Below, one piece after another: positions 33,121 to 44,264 of a DNA stretch of 64,000 nt; position 1 is the first letter of the stretch; the number at the start of each line of letters is the position of its first letter. The position numbers were made by a program, and so were the translations under genes. The notes under the pieces were generated by a model, which saw nothing but the letters and a program-made list of their open reading frames with translations, did not search any database and was not told where the DNA came from. Source of the DNA: Prorocentrum cordatum (Eukaryota; Sar; Dinophyceae; Prorocentrales; Prorocentraceae); NCBI GenBank assembly GCA_963575745.1, contig CAUYUJ010015751.1, positions 233,110 to 297,109 of the forward strand, given 5' to 3'.

Positions 33121-33434
33121 CCTAGGAGCTGTCTGGGACCCCTGTGCCTCCAATGCCTCCTGGCCTTCGCAGAGCTAACCTGGGGCGTGCCAGGGCTTCC
33201 TGAAAGAGTTTGTTGTGCGTTTAGACTCGCCCGCTGCTGGCGGGGGCGGTTATTCGCCCGGTTCGTGAGCTGGCGGTGGCGCGCCCGCCTAATAAAATAC
33301 TCTCCCGCGCGCCTTCTCAGCTCGGCCGGAGAAGCAGGGATGGGGGGGGGGGAGGTGGAGGGGGGGGGAGGAGGGGGGGGCGGAGGAGGCGGGCGCCCCC
33401 GGCCACTGGCCAGCCTGCCTGTTCGGCTCGGCCA

Positions 33435-33492
33435 GAGGAGAAGGAGGAGGAGGAGGAGGAGGAGGAGGAGGAGGAGGAGGAGGAGGAGGAGG
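33435..33492. repeat. GGA microsatellite
   Basis: Pure gga/agg abutting the next 64-bp array. Confidence 0.9.
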
Positions 33493-33494
33493 TG

Positions 33495-34680
33495 AGAGTT
33501 GCGAGGCTGTCTCAGGCGAAAGTGGCTTGACGGCCCGAGCTCAGGGAATCTCGGAATCGCTGGCCTGGCTCGGCCACCGGCGAGCTCGGCCTGTGCGAAT
33601 ACTGTGCGTACCTGTGCAGTGCATGTGCGGGACGTGCAAGAATGCCGGGGCCGGCGTTCGTCTCCGGACGCCGGCGCGTTCGCGTCCGGCCAGTTCCGCG
33701 TGAGACGTCGTCGGCAATTTGGAGGCCGACGTGCTTTGACATGAAGTGATCTGGCCACCTTCGCCTGAGACATCCTCGCAACTCTGGTCTCGGAGATGCC
33801 CTGCCCCATGGTGGCCCGGCCACTTTCGCTTGAGACATCCTCGGGACTCTGGGTTTCGAGACGCCCTGAGCTGAGGTGGTTAGACCACTTTCGCCTGAGA
33901 CATCCTCGCAACTCTGACCTCAGAGATCTCCTGCCCCATGCTGGTCAGGCCACGGTCGCCTGAGACATCCTCGCAAGTCTCGATTCCGATATGCCCCGAG
34001 CTGAGGTGGTCAGCCACTGTCGCCTGAGACATCCTCGCAACCCTGATCTCAATGATGCCCTGCTCGATAGTGTCTCGGCCCCTTTCGCCTGAGACATCCT
34101 CGGAACTCTGGGTTCCGAGACGCCCTGAGTTGAGGTGGTTAGACCACTTTCGCTTTAGACATCCTCGCCCGAGATGCCCTGAGTTGAGCTGTTCAGGCCA
34201 CTTTTGCCTGAGACATCCTCGCAACTCTGACCTCAATGATGCCCTGCTCCATAGTGTCTCGGCCTTTTTCGCCTGAGACCCTCGCAACTCTGGGTTCTGA
34301 GATGCCCTGAGCAGGTGGTCAGGCCAGTCCTGCCTGAGACATCCTCGCAACTCTGGGCTCCGAGATGCCCTGGGCTGAGGTGGTCAGACCACTCTCCCCA
34401 GAGACATCCTCGCAACTCTGACCTCAGAGATCTCTTGCCCCATGGTGGTCAGGCCACTTTCGCTTGAGACATCCTCACAACTCAGACCTCGGAGGTGTCC
34501 TGCCCCATGGTCGTCTGGTCACCTTGACCAGCGACATCCTCGCCACTCTGGTTTCCAAGATGCCCTGCCCCATGGTGATCCGGCCACGCTTGCCTGAGAC
34601 ATCCTCGGAACTCTGGGTTGCGAAATGCCCCGAGCTCAGGTGGTCAGGCCACTATCGCCTGCGACATCTCTGCGGCATGT
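33495..34680. repeat. 64-bp type array, second locus
   Basis: Units read ctttcgcctgagacatcctc, gcaactctgacctcagagat, gccctgccccatggtggtca, ggcca. The core matches the 2770-3750 array, but the body has a different locus-specific sequence (atgccctg, gagctgagg). Interrupted by unique DNA at 33545-33740. Confidence 0.85.
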
Positions 34681-34850
34681 GCGGGCATGTGCGTCTATGC
34701 TTTCAGAGTTTTGCTTGACCGTGCATTCGACTGTGCGTCGGACGGTGTGGCATGTGCGCGCATGTGCGGCAATGCTGTTGAGGCTTTTGTATATTTGCAT
34801 GGGCATGTGCATGCGACTGTGCGGCATGTGCCTGCATGTGCGGCCCCTTC
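34675..34850. repeat. gcatgtgcgg short repeats
   Basis: gcatgtgcgggcatgtgcgt and similar, related to the 32765-33120 block. Confidence 0.6.
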
Positions 34851-34899
34851 CGGACCACAATTTCAAAGTGAGCACTATAGAAGTGAGCGCTATAGAAGT

Positions 34900-34965
34900 G
34901 AGTCCGGTGTACATGATGGCTTTGTCAGGCCAACCCGAGTCCCCCGTACCCGAGTCTTACGTCTC
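34900..34965 (+). repeat. Part of dispersed repeat H
   Basis: gtcaggccaacccgagtccc then ccgtaccc, as at about 27657. Confidence 0.6.
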
Positions 34966-34979
34966 CCCCAGTACAGTGG

Positions 34980-35160
34980 AGACCCATGCCAAGAAGCACA
35001 CTGCTTGCCTCCAGCGTGCCCTAGGTTTCGTGGGTTTCGATGGTTCTGCTGTGGAAAGCGTGGCGACGGTTCCCACACACCAAAGATCAATGGTCGTCTT
35101 GGGGTCTCAGGGTTGGGCTTCTTGTGGAAGGGTTCTTGCGGTCGAGCCCCAACTGTGTGC
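34980..35160 (+). repeat. Dispersed repeat K, copy 3
   Basis: cccatgccaagaagcacact, gcttgcctccagcg, gggtttcgatggttctgc, tggggtctcagggttgggct, tgtggaagggttcttg. Confidence 0.75.
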
Positions 35161-35564
35161 GCACGACCGCCTCGCGACCCATTGCAGGACGGACACTTCC
35201 GCGACCCACCCGGCCGTCGGAGCCCTCCCGCCCGGCCCGCCCGTGCCCGCCCGTTTTTTAAACGGCCTTGGCTTGTTCGATCCCTTCTGAGAACTTCAGT
35301 GGGTGCGTTTGCTAAACGGCTTCGCATGCTGGGGTGATCATTATCGGGGTAGATTTTCTGCCCCCTGCTTGCGTCTCCCCAACTCTGCGCACGACCACCT
35401 CGCGACCCATGGCAAAACGGACGCTTCCGCAACCCGCCCGGCCGCTGGATCACGCCCCCACCCAGCCACCGCCCGGTATAGGGTAAGCCCGCCTTGCCCG
35501 CCCTTGTCTGGTTCTGCCGCCTGCACGGTCCTGTTCCCAGCCCCCCTTTTGCTGCTCCTCCTCC

Positions 35565-35725
35565 TCAGTCCTCTTCCTCCTCCTCCTCCTTCTCCTCCTC
35601 CTCCTCCTCCTCCTCCCCCTCCTCCTCCTCCTCCTCCTCTTCATCCTCCTCTTCATCCTCCTCCTCATCCTCCTCCTCATCCTCCTGCTTCTCCTTCTCC
35701 TCCTTCTCCTATCCCTCCTCCTCCT
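35565..35725. repeat. CCT microsatellite
   Basis: cct with catcctcctc variants over 160 bp. Confidence 0.9.
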
Positions 35726-35774
35726 CGTGCCCCCTTTACACGTCCCTCCCTTCCCAGCCCCCCTCTTGCCTTGT

Positions 35775-35912
35775 TTCGGGCCTGTCCCTTAAAAAAGGTG
35801 TCAAATAGTCTGGGGACTAGTGTTTGAGTATGTTGGAGTATGTTTGGTGTATGTTTCGACTATGTTTAGTTGTTCGTCCAAACTCCCCTTGTAGTAGGGG
35901 ATTGGCCCGACC
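35775..35912 (+). mobile_element. Family A element, copy 10
   Basis: Left ttcgggcctgtcccttaaaa; interior gtcaaatagtctggggacta; right ccccttgtagtaggggattg then gcccgacc. Ends are diverged. Confidence 0.55.
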
Positions 35913-35945
35913 GAACTCTTGCCAATTTCTCTCGTGCCCTCTTGG

Positions 35946-36150
35946 CTCGAAGAAGGGACAAAACACAGAAACACCAACTTTCGACGCTACGTGCGGATTT
36001 CTTGGATCTGCGCTGGGGCCCCCTGGCGGCGCCTCTGGCTCCGCCCATGGCGCGCTCCGTGCGCCAGGACCGGGGGCCCAGCGCAAATCCGAGAAATCCG
36101 CGCGGACCCTCGAAAGTTTCTGTTTATGTGTTTTCCTTCCTCTATTGGCA
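35946..36150. mobile_element. Family C fold-back element, copy 4
   Basis: Left arm gacaaaacacagaaacacca, actttcgacgctacgtgcgg; right arm ccgcgcggaccctcgaaagt, ttctgtttatgtgttttcc. Arms about 65 bp with a ggcggcgcc centre. Confidence 0.8.
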
Positions 36151-36269
36151 CTTCCCCCATCCCTCCCTTCACCTTCTTTATGGGCTGTGCCAAGTCCACG
36201 TGGCAGGTACGGGAGATACAGCACGGGGGGCCATCGACGACGAAGGGGGCGGGTGACGAAATAGCGTCC

Positions 36270-36490
36270 GTCTTTGGGTTCGCACCCTTTTTCTGTTTTG
36301 AGCCTCAGATTGAGTTGTTGGCCCCCGAAAAACAACAGCAACGACACCCGCCGAATACTTCCTCACCATTTATTCTGAGATCGCGCTCTCGCGTGGGGCG
36401 CCCTTTCAATTAATTCAGACGCCGCGCCCTCGACACTCAGGGATCACGCTCTCGCTTTGGACCTCTTCACGATGTATGTGGAAAACGTGC
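36270..36490. repeat. Dispersed repeat G, copy 2
   Basis: gggttcgcaccctttttctg, gaaaaacaacagcaacgac, ctcaccatttattctgagat, cgcgctctcgcgtgg, cgacactcagggatcacgct. Confidence 0.65.
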
Positions 36491-36924
36491 TGTCTCTCGT
36501 GATTTCCTCGCGAGTCATGCAGGACTGACGCTTCAACGACCCACTCGCTCGACCTGGCCGTCTGGGCCCGCCCGACCGACCCGCCTGGTAGGGGCTGCCC
36601 TCCCGGCCCGCCCGTCTGGTTCTGCCGTTTGTTGTCATGCTCCTCGTAATCCACCTCTTGCCAATCTCTTGGGTGCTCCATCTTTCTCCCGCCCCCTTGG
36701 CCCCTCTCCTCCCTCCCTCCCCGCACTCCTTTCCTCCTTGCTCTCTCTCTCTCTCTCTCTTTCTCCCTACTTTCTCCTGTCGCCTTCGTCTTCCTGTGCT
36801 AGGGGCTGCGCCAACTACACGTCGCAGGTCCGGAAGACGTACCCCCGGGGGGGGGGTACGATCGAAGACGCCGAGGGCGGGTATTGAGGGATTGGGATGC
36901 ACATGCTGGTCAGGAGGGAAAAAA

Positions 36925-37080
36925 ACACAGGCACAACTTATCGTCGATCCCCATGAACATATGGGAAAATATTGGAAATGGGGAAGGCAAAACCCCGAAA
37001 ATATGGGAAAATATGGGGAATCCTCTTATTTGTGTGTATTTATTTGTGTCCCAGGGCCCCTTCAGCTGGTTGACACCCGA
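36925..37080 (+). repeat. Family B dispersed repeat, copy 4
   Basis: aaaacacaggcacaacttat, gggaaaatatggggaat, tatttatttgtgtcccaggg. Confidence 0.65.
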
Positions 37081-37159
37081 GCCAGTGAGAGCGCATAGTC
37101 CTGGACTGATTGCTGTAGTTCTCGTCGTCGTCCTCGCCCGCGACCCGCCAGCGACCCAC

Positions 37160-37840
37160 ACAAGGAGGAGGAGGAGGAGGAGGAGGAGGAGGAGGACGAG
37201 GAGGAGGAGGAGGAGGGGGTCGCGCAGGGGCAGCCGAGGGGGGGGGGGGGGGGGGCGAAGACAACCACGGGGACGGCGAGCATCGCTCGAACCCCATGGG
37301 CGACCCACCCCGCGACCCACCCCACGACCCATCCGCGACCCGCCCCCTCTGCAGAAGGGGGCTGTGCCTCCCTCGGGGGTGCCCTCGGCGCGCGCCCGTG
37401 CGGAGGCGGGGGCGGGCGGCGCGCGCTGGTGGTTCCGAGCGAGCTTCGAGAACCGAGCGCCGATCATCGCGATTCGAGGCCTGCGGATCGAGCACGCGTG
37501 CCGAGGTTCGAGACTGGGGCAGGTTCGAATTACAAGACGGAGGTCATCGAATGCAGCACATGTCGGAGGTCCGTGCTGATTTCTCGGGTCGGCGTTTGGG
37601 CAGGGCGGGGTCGCGCTCGCACGGGTGGTACCTTGTCACGGATCCCGGAAGCCCCGGCTGGCGCATTCCCTCTTTGGGAGCGGCCACCGCTGAGCGGAGG
37701 ATCGTGCTTGGGGTGGGGGGTTTGCGCGGGTTTCCCATCACAGTGCGCCCGCTGCAGGGGGGACCGCGGTGCGCAGCGGGGGGGAGGAGGAGGAGGCGGA
37801 GGCGGAGGAGGATGTGGAGGAGGAGGAGGAGGAGGAGGGG
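37160..37840. repeat. Two GGA tracts (37160-37220, 37780-37840) with GC-rich DNA between
   Basis: No gene supported between them. Repeated cgaccca words (37145-37345) and gaggttcgag words (37500-37870) are short minisatellites. Confidence 0.7.
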
Positions 37841-37944
37841 AGGTTCGAGGACTGAGGTTCGAGGATCAGTCAGAATGAGGGGGCCGAACGGTCATTCACT
37901 GTCCCTGTGTGCGTGGCTGAAGTTCGATTTCAGCGATGCGAATT

Positions 37945-38070
37945 ATTGTTGCTGTCGATGTTGTTGCTGTTGTTGTTGTTCTTGTGGTGTTTGTTGTTGT
38001 GGTTGTGGTTGTTGTGTTTGCTGCTGCTGTTGTTGGTGGTGGTGGTGGTGTTATCGGTGTGCTTGTTGTT
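37945..38070. repeat. TTG microsatellite
   Basis: ttg with ctg/gtg variants over about 125 bp. Confidence 0.85.
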
Positions 38071-38072
38071 AT

Positions 38073-39700
38073 TGAATCGCTTCGCTCATTCCGCCGGCCC
38101 ATAGTGTAGCGTCGCTGGCACTTGCTTGCGTGCTCGGGGGGGCATTTGGGTGGCCTCCTGGGGCCGCTTGGGGGCCTCTTGGGGGCCTCCTGAGGGCCTG
38201 TTGGGGGCCTCTTGGGGCCTCTTAGGGGCCTCTTGGGGCCTCCTGGGGACTTCTGAGGGCCGAGGGCTCGAAATATTGTTTCGTGTTCCCCCCCTGGGGT
38301 CCCTCTTGGGGCGTTCTTGGGGCCCTCTTGGGCCGTCTTGGAGGCCTCTTGGGCCGTCTTGGAGCCCTCTTGGGCCGTCTTGGGGCCCTCTTGGGGGCCT
38401 CTTGGGCCCTCTTGGGGCGGTCTTGGGGGCCTCTTGGGCCGTCTTGGGGTGTCGTGAAGCCGAAAAGGTGGAAACGCCAAAATCTCTCCAAAACCTAAGG
38501 AAAAGCAGTGAATTTTGCCTCTTGGGGCCCTCTCGGGAGTGCTCTTGGAGGCCTCTTGGGGCGTCTGGGGGCCATCGTGGGCGTCTTGGAGCGATCTTGT
38601 GGCATCTCGGACCCCTCATGTAGCATCTTGGGGGCCTCTTGGAAGCCTCTTGGCCCTTCTTGGGGCTCTCGGGGACGTCTCGGAGCCGCGTTGGTGCGCT
38701 GCTGGAGCGCCCTGGTGACTCCTCCCGGGACTCTCTCGGGACCTTGCCGGGGTACTTTCCGCCCGGGGGCCCCCAGGGGCCGCCCCGCGCGCGCGAAGTA
38801 GAAAGATTGTAAAGCAGTCACCGGAGATCTTAGCACGCCTCTGGCCCGTTGGGCCGGCGAATTAATCGCTTCGCTCATTCCGCCGGCCCATATTGTCGCA
38901 CCGTTGTGGGCTAGCCGAGTTTTGGGGCCTCTTGGGGGCCGTTTTGGGGCCTCTTGGGGCCTCTTTTGGGCCTCTTGGGCGCCTCTTGGGGCGTCTTGGG
39001 GGCCTCTTGGGGGCCTCTTGGGGCCTTTTTGGGGCCTCCTGGGCGCCTTCTGGGGCGGAGGGCTCGATTTTTCAGTTCTCGGTTCCCCTCTTGAGCCCCT
39101 CTTGGGCCCGTCTTGGGGCCTCTTGGTCCGTCTTGGGCGGCACTTGGGCCGTCTTGGGGGCCCTCCTGGGCCGTTCCGGGGCCGTCTTGGGAGCCTCGTG
39201 GGCCGTCTTGGAGCGGTCTTGGGGGCCTCTTGGGCCGTCTTGGAGCGTCCGGAAGCCGAAAAAGCCAGAACGCAAAAAACATCGAAAAAAACAATGAAAA
39301 TCAACGATTTTGGCCTCTTGGGGCCCTCTTCGGAGGCCTCTTGGAAGGCCCTTGGGGCGTCTTGGAGGCCTCTTGGGCTGTCTTGGGGCCCTGTTGGGCG
39401 TCTTCGGGCGATCTTTGGCCGTCTCGGGGCCCTCTTGGACCGTCTTGGAGGCTTCTTGGGGACCTCTTGGCCCGTCCTGGGGCCCTGTAACAGGGCTCCG
39501 GCATCTCTGGCCCGACCTTGCCGGGGACTTGCCGGGACCTTGCCGGGGACTTGCCGGGACCTTGCCGGGGACTTGCCGGGACCTTGCCGGGGTACTTTTC
39601 GTCCGGGGACCCCCAGGGGCCGCCCCGCGCGCGCGAACTAGAAATACTGTTAACCAGGTACCGGAGATCTTAGCACGCCCTGGCCCGTTGGGCCGGCGAA
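38073..39700. repeat. Two tandem long units (about 790-830 bp) of the GGCCTCTTGG family
   Basis: Both units begin aatcgcttcgctcattccgc (38073 and about 38860), carry gcctcttggg repeats around a core (ggagggctcga ... gaagccgaaaa...), and end with accttgccggg repeats, gggccgccccgcgcgcgcga, agatcttagcacgcc and gcccgttgggccggcgaat. Confidence 0.8.
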
Positions 39701-39745
39701 TTGTTGTTAGTGCTGTTGTTGCTGTTGTTGTTGGTGTTGGTGTTG

Positions 39746-39788
<43 letters not shown>

Positions 39789-39832
39789 GGTTGGTGATAC
39801 TGTTGTTGTTGTTGTTGTTGAACATTATTAAT
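39695..39832. repeat. TTG microsatellite
   Basis: gttgtt repeats directly following ggccggcgaa. TTG tracts therefore bracket the tandem long units on both sides. Confidence 0.85.
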
Positions 39833-39839
39833 TCTAAAG

Positions 39840-40560
39840 AATAATTATTGTTGGGACCCCTGGTGCACGGCCCCCCTGCGCCGCCTAGGCCGCAGCTACA
39901 TTTTCATCATTTTCGTGAGGAAGCCTCAGGTAATTCGATGTGATCAAGATCCGGTTGTTTTGTTCCCCCCCGCTTTCCCTTGCAAAAAACACTATAAAAG
40001 GACATTTCTTGTTCTAATATAATCAATTTTCAAGAATCCCTTGCAAAAAATAAGGTAAAGTGGACATTCGCGCGCGCAAGACGAAATCCTTCCAAAACCT
40101 TAGTTTTCGTAGCGATTTTAACATAAAAACATCAAAAAAAAACCAATGGTTTTTCAAAAAAAAAAAATGTCAAAATTTCATCCCGCGCGCTCTTGCGGAT
40201 TCGTAGGAAATCCAACACTTTTTAAACATTTCTGTCAAGCGGGCTTTTGCTAGCAACTTTTTCGAACTTCTGCCACAACGGTTGCGCACCTGCCAGGGCC
40301 ATCATCCCTGTCAAATAATACCATGCGGGACACATTCGTTTTTTCTTCGCGCGCGCACGCCGTCGTCGTCGGCCGCGGGGCCCTGAATAGTAGCCACGGT
40401 CGTCCGCATGCCACGAAGTGAAGTGTCCGAACGTCATAGGGCGGGAAGCTGGGTGTGGGTGGTGGCGAAGAGTCGTTTGGAAATTTGGTAGAGCTTGAAC
40501 CGGCCCCCCCACAAAGTGGGGGTATTGCCCGCCTCCTATGAAAACCCTGGCACTGGTGAG
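39840..40560. other. AT-richer unique stretch, no gene
   Basis: cccttgcaaaaaacactataaaaggacatt (39978) and cccttgcaaaaaataaggtaaagtggacatt (40039) are a direct repeat of about 30 bp. No protein-like frame. Confidence 0.4.
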
Positions 40561-40579
40561 AACGGAGTGTCCCCACGTG

Positions 40580-40666
40580 CTAGTAATTGTGTTGTTGTTG
40601 TTGCTGTTGGTGCTGGTGTTGGTGTTGGTATTGGTGTTGTTGTTGTTGTTGCTGTTGCTGTTGATT

Positions 40667-40741
<75 letters not shown>

Positions 40742-41000
40742 TTGTTGTTGTTGTGGTTGTTGTGATTGTTGTGATTGTTGTTGTTGTTGTGGTTGTTGTG
40801 GTTGTTGTGATTGTTGTTGTTGTTGTTGTTGTGGTTGTTGTGATTGTTGTGATTGTTGTTGTTGTTGTTGTTGGTGTTGTTGTTGGTGTGGTTGTTGTGA
40901 TTGTTGTGATTGTTGTTGTTGTTGTTGTTGGTGTTGGTGTTGGTGTTGTTGTTGTTGTTGATGGTGTTGGTGTTGGTAGTGGTGTTGTTGTTGTTGTTGT

Positions 41001-41043
<43 letters not shown>

Positions 41044-41360
41044 TTTGCTGTTGCTGTTGCTGTTGTTGTTGTTGTTGTGGTTGTTGTGGTTGTTGTGATC
41101 GTTGTGATTGTTGTTGTTGTGGTTGTGGTTGTTGTGATTGTTGTGATTGTTGTTGTTGTTGTTGTGGTTGTTGTGATTGTTGTGATTGTTGTTGTTGTGG
41201 TTGTTGTGATTGTTGTGATTGTTGTTGTTGTTGTTGTTGGTGTTGGTGTTGGTGTTGTTGTTGTTGTTGTTGTTGTTGGTGTTGTTGTTGTTGTTGGTGT
41301 TGGTGTTGGTATTGGTGTTGTTGTTGTTGTTGTTGTTGCTGTTGCTGTTGCTGTTGCTGT

Positions 41361-41400
<40 letters not shown>

Positions 41401-41500
41401 NNNNNNNNNNNNNNNNNNNNNNNNNNNNNNNNNNNNNNNNNNNNNNNNNNNNNNNNNNNNNNNNNNNNNNNNNNNNNNNNNNNNNNNNNNNNNNNNNNNN
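40580..41500. repeat. TTG/CTG compound microsatellite ending in a 100-base gap
   Basis: Alternating sub-blocks (ttgctg, ttgttgtgattg, ttggtg) recur in the same order about three times, giving a higher-order repeat. Bases 41401-41500 are N. The poly-Q/N minus-strand frame crossing it is not credible as a gene. Confidence 0.9.
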
Positions 41501-41504
41501 GAGG

Positions 41505-41770
41505 ACGAGGACAGAGCCCTCAAAGTCGCCTCTTGGAGCCCGATTGGGACTCTTTTGGGAGATATTGGAGTCCTCTTTGGGCTGAGTCCATCTTGGGGCC
41601 CTCTTGGAGCCTTTTTCCGGGTCCCCCTTTCGGGTCCCGATTTGCCAAAATCGCCTCTTGAGGCGCTGTGGGGTCCTCTTGGGGCGCTCTTGGGGCCTTC
41701 TGTGGGGCCTCGGGCCCCTCTTGGGGCTCTCTAGGGCCGTATTGGGGTCGTATTGGGGCCGCAAAGGCAC
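41505..41770. repeat. Family L repeat, copy after the gap
   Basis: gcctcttggagcccgat ... cttggggccctcttgg ... cgggtccc. Only part of a unit. Confidence 0.6.
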
Positions 41771-42040
41771 ATCGGAAGGGAAAAGGCGAGAAGGCAGCAT
41801 TCCGGCGAATGTCACACAAGTCGTCCAGTGGTGTTGTCCTTGAAATCTCATGGTGGCTGCTAATTTCCAATGGGTTCGGATGAATTCAAGTTCTGACCTC
41901 CAGAAGTCTAACCCCCACAGTAGCAGGCGCTTGAGGAGGTCGGAGGATCAAGTGGTCATGATAATGATACGTTCCAAGAAGTCGTTACCTTCGACCCCTC
42001 CGTCTGTTATAAAGCGTCCAATCGCCAGCCGCTGCGGGCG

Positions 42041-42051
42041 TTTGGCTCAAG
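42041..42051 (+). other. Possible decayed spliced-leader relic
   Basis: tttggctcaag is an exact match to the last 11 bases of DinoSL. The preceding bases (ccgctgcgggcg) match only loosely. It may mark another reinserted mRNA. Confidence 0.35.
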
Positions 42052-42192
42052 CTGTTTCGCCAGGATAAGGTGCGACTTGCGCCTGCGCGGAAGTGTCTGC
42101 GCGCTTCTTTCCAGCTCGCACGTATCTTTATACATACTTCCTTACTTTGTTACCGGATAAAAAAAACGCACACATCCGTTTACAATATCTAC

Positions 42193-42315
42193 ATGAAGGT
42201 ATCCCTTGAGCTAGGAGAGGAGATCAGAGGAGCAAGGCTCATGATAATTGATGTGTTCCAAGATCTGCAAGAGTTCCTAGATGTCCTAAGCTCACTAATG
42301 TTTCACATGGGGTAG
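42193..42315 (+). CDS. Short ORF, 40 codons, unknown
   Basis: ATG at 42193 opens MKVSLELGEEIRGARLMIID… and stops at 42315. It lies about 140 bases downstream of the possible leader relic at 42041. The peptide looks helical and amphipathic, not low complexity. It may be a fragment of a longer gene or chance. Confidence 0.2.
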   Translation: MKVSLELGEEIRGARLMIIDVFQDLQEFLDVLSSLMFHMG

Positions 42316-42544
42316 AGATAGGAGGTTCGTTAGATATTCCTGGGACATCCTGGAACGCATGCTGAGCCTCAGACTCGTCCTAGGAAAGCGCGGATCGTGG
42401 TCAGTTCTTCGTGCGGCAGAAGGGGTGAGGAGCGGGTAGGCGATCGATCTGTCATCCATGCCCTTGCTCAGTCCCCAGCCCCACCATGTGGCCGGAGTGG
42501 GTACATGGATAAGAATGCTGCCCTAGGTGCCGGCCTTTGATCAG

Positions 42545-42740
42545 GTGCCGAAAGTGCACTGGCGTGCGCTAGCATCTGGTAATCGATGAGAGAATGCAGA
42601 CTCAGCGTCGCTTCAGCGTCGATTGGCGTCGATTTCGCGTCGATTAGCGTCGACTGGCGTCGGTAGGAGTCGACTTGCAAGGGCCAGCAAGGTGGCGTGG
42701 GAGAGGCTCCAGTGAGTTGCCACCGAACATCCGGCGGCGC
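42545..42740 (+). repeat. Dispersed repeat N, copy 2
   Basis: gcgctagcatctggtaatcg, then six agcgtcgattggcgtcga-like units, then gccagcaaggtggc and ctccagtgagttgccaccga. Confidence 0.7.
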
Positions 42741-43181
42741 GCAGAGGGGGTAGAGGTGGAGCGCGGGGCAGGCCTCCTCACGGGGCGGCGGGGATCCTCA
42801 GAAGCCCTCCGGCCTTCGGAGGAGCCGACCCTGTCTTCGGAGAAGGCTCAGGCGTTCCACTGCTCGCAAAGTGTCTACTCGCCAACGTCCGAAGCAAAAA
42901 CAAACATAGATGTCTTCATCGATGTAATGTATCGTGAATCCCCCATGGCGGATCCAGACCATTTGCGAGTAGTTATTTTGCGAGTAGTGGAACGCACTTG
43001 TCGAAGACAGCTGCTCAGGAGGCTGGTGGCCTTGTAAGCCTTCCGAGGAGGCCCCCCCCGCCCCCCTGGGCACGCCGCTGGAGCATTAATTTGCAAAGGT
43101 CCACGGTTGCTCTGGCTCAAGACTGATTCAATTGAGGTTCCATTCGTGGCCAGTTTCGGAATTTTTGTGGAGCGATACGGG

Positions 43182-44264
43182 ATGTTGAGGCCTCTGCCAA
43201 GCTGGAAGGCGGTCTCCGTCAGGAAGTACGGCTGGTGCTGTTCCAATCAGTGTTTTGCCAAACATCTGTATTTCATTATTAATGTCTCAGTCGCACTCGG
43301 GTTCGTGAGCGCCCTCATCTACATGCTCGCTTCCCCACCGGTGACAGCGAGCACCATAACGCAAGACTGGGGCAGTATGCCAGACCTGCGATTTTGTTCA
43401 ACCCTGGGTGTCGTATCATTCGTTTGGCATAATTCTAGTGGGTTCAAGTACGGACAGCACGAACATGTGTTGCATGGCACTGCTAGTGGGGAAGGGCCGT
43501 GCATCAGCGTAGACTTGAGGCAGTACGTGCCCAGATTCAGTAGCAGCGTGGTCAGTCGCCAAGTTGACATTGGGGGGTTCATACGGCTTACTACTCCGTG
43601 CGACAGTGCCGTTTCCTCTGATATAAGTGTCGAGGCCTCCGATTCAGCGCCCTCCAGTGAACACGAGGCGCCTGTGTTGCATTTGCAGCCTTTGTGCTAC
43701 CAGAAGTGCACGATAAAGTTCGAGGACCATTTTTGCCAGAATTGCAATGCATGTTCAGTGCAGCTTCCTGTTTTCAGGGTGGAGAAAGTCAAGTTGCCCG
43801 CTCCAGGATATCGTTGGTTCAATTCGCCGACTTTGAGCACTTACAAGTTTTCAAGCATTGGTACATGGACGGAGCCAAACGGAGACCGCTTCGCCCCTGA
43901 CGTAAGTTCTCCCGAGTATTGGAGCATTGCTGGGGATGCCCAAAACCATCAGTTCTTTTCTTTCAGGGTATACATCGATAGCCCTGACGTCGTAGAGACA
44001 ACTACTATTGGCCTTCTTCTGAACCTGAAAACACTTTTTGTCACGCTTGGAGGCACGATGAGCTTCGCATACGGCTCTTGGAGGTGTTTATTCCGGACAA
44101 ACCCGGAAAAGGAGTACCCGACCGATGACAGCGACCCTACCAAAATGAGGGTGCTCGATCCCTTCCGTGATTTTAGAAAGTTGTATGCCCTTTTGGCGTT
44201 TGTGTGCGTCCAACGCCCCCTCAAGGCTCGCGAGCCAGATGCTCACGAGCCATTCCTGGCATAA
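43182..44264 (+). CDS. Predicted membrane protein, two transmembrane segments with a large cysteine-containing loop
   Basis: An intact 360-residue frame from the ATG at 43182; the frame is open 75 bases further up, but only with a TTG. A short basic N-terminus with SNQCFAKH leads into a first hydrophobic segment (about residues 29-50, LYFIINVSVALGFVSALIYM). A loop of about 220 residues follows, with a cysteine cluster C-x3-C-x8-C-x2-C-x2-C (about 172-191). A second hydrophobic segment (about 275-298, TIGLLLNLKTLFVTLGGTMS) precedes a charged C-tail with a DPFRDFRKLY motif. This topology resembles two-pass channels such as P2X or ASIC, but I see no family signature and do not claim homology. 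Composition is far less biased than the surroundings and no frameshift is present. ctggctcaag at 43112-43121, just upstream, resembles the end of the dinoflagellate spliced leader, so the copy may be reinserted from mRNA. Confidence 0.7.
   Translation: MLRPLPSWKAVSVRKYGWCCSNQCFAKHLYFIINVSVALGFVSALIYMLASPPVTASTITQDWGSMPDLRFCSTLGVVSFVWHNSSGFKYGQHEHVLHGTASGEGPCISVDLRQYVPRFSSSVVSRQVDIGGFIRLTTPCDSAVSSDISVEASDSAPSSEHEAPVLHLQPLCYQKCTIKFEDHFCQNCNACSVQLPVFRVEKVKLPAPGYRWFNSPTLSTYKFSSIGTWTEPNGDRFAPDVSSPEYWSIAGDAQNHQFFSFRVYIDSPDVVETTTIGLLLNLKTLFVTLGGTMSFAYGSWRCLFRTNPEKEYPTDDSDPTKMRVLDPFRDFRKLYALLAFVCVQRPLKAREPDAHEPFLA

Noticed and set aside
40222-41851. Minus-strand frame of over 400 codons, mostly glutamine and asparagine
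   Set aside because: It lies in a TTG/CTG microsatellite and runs through the 100-base gap; all frames of such a repeat stay open.
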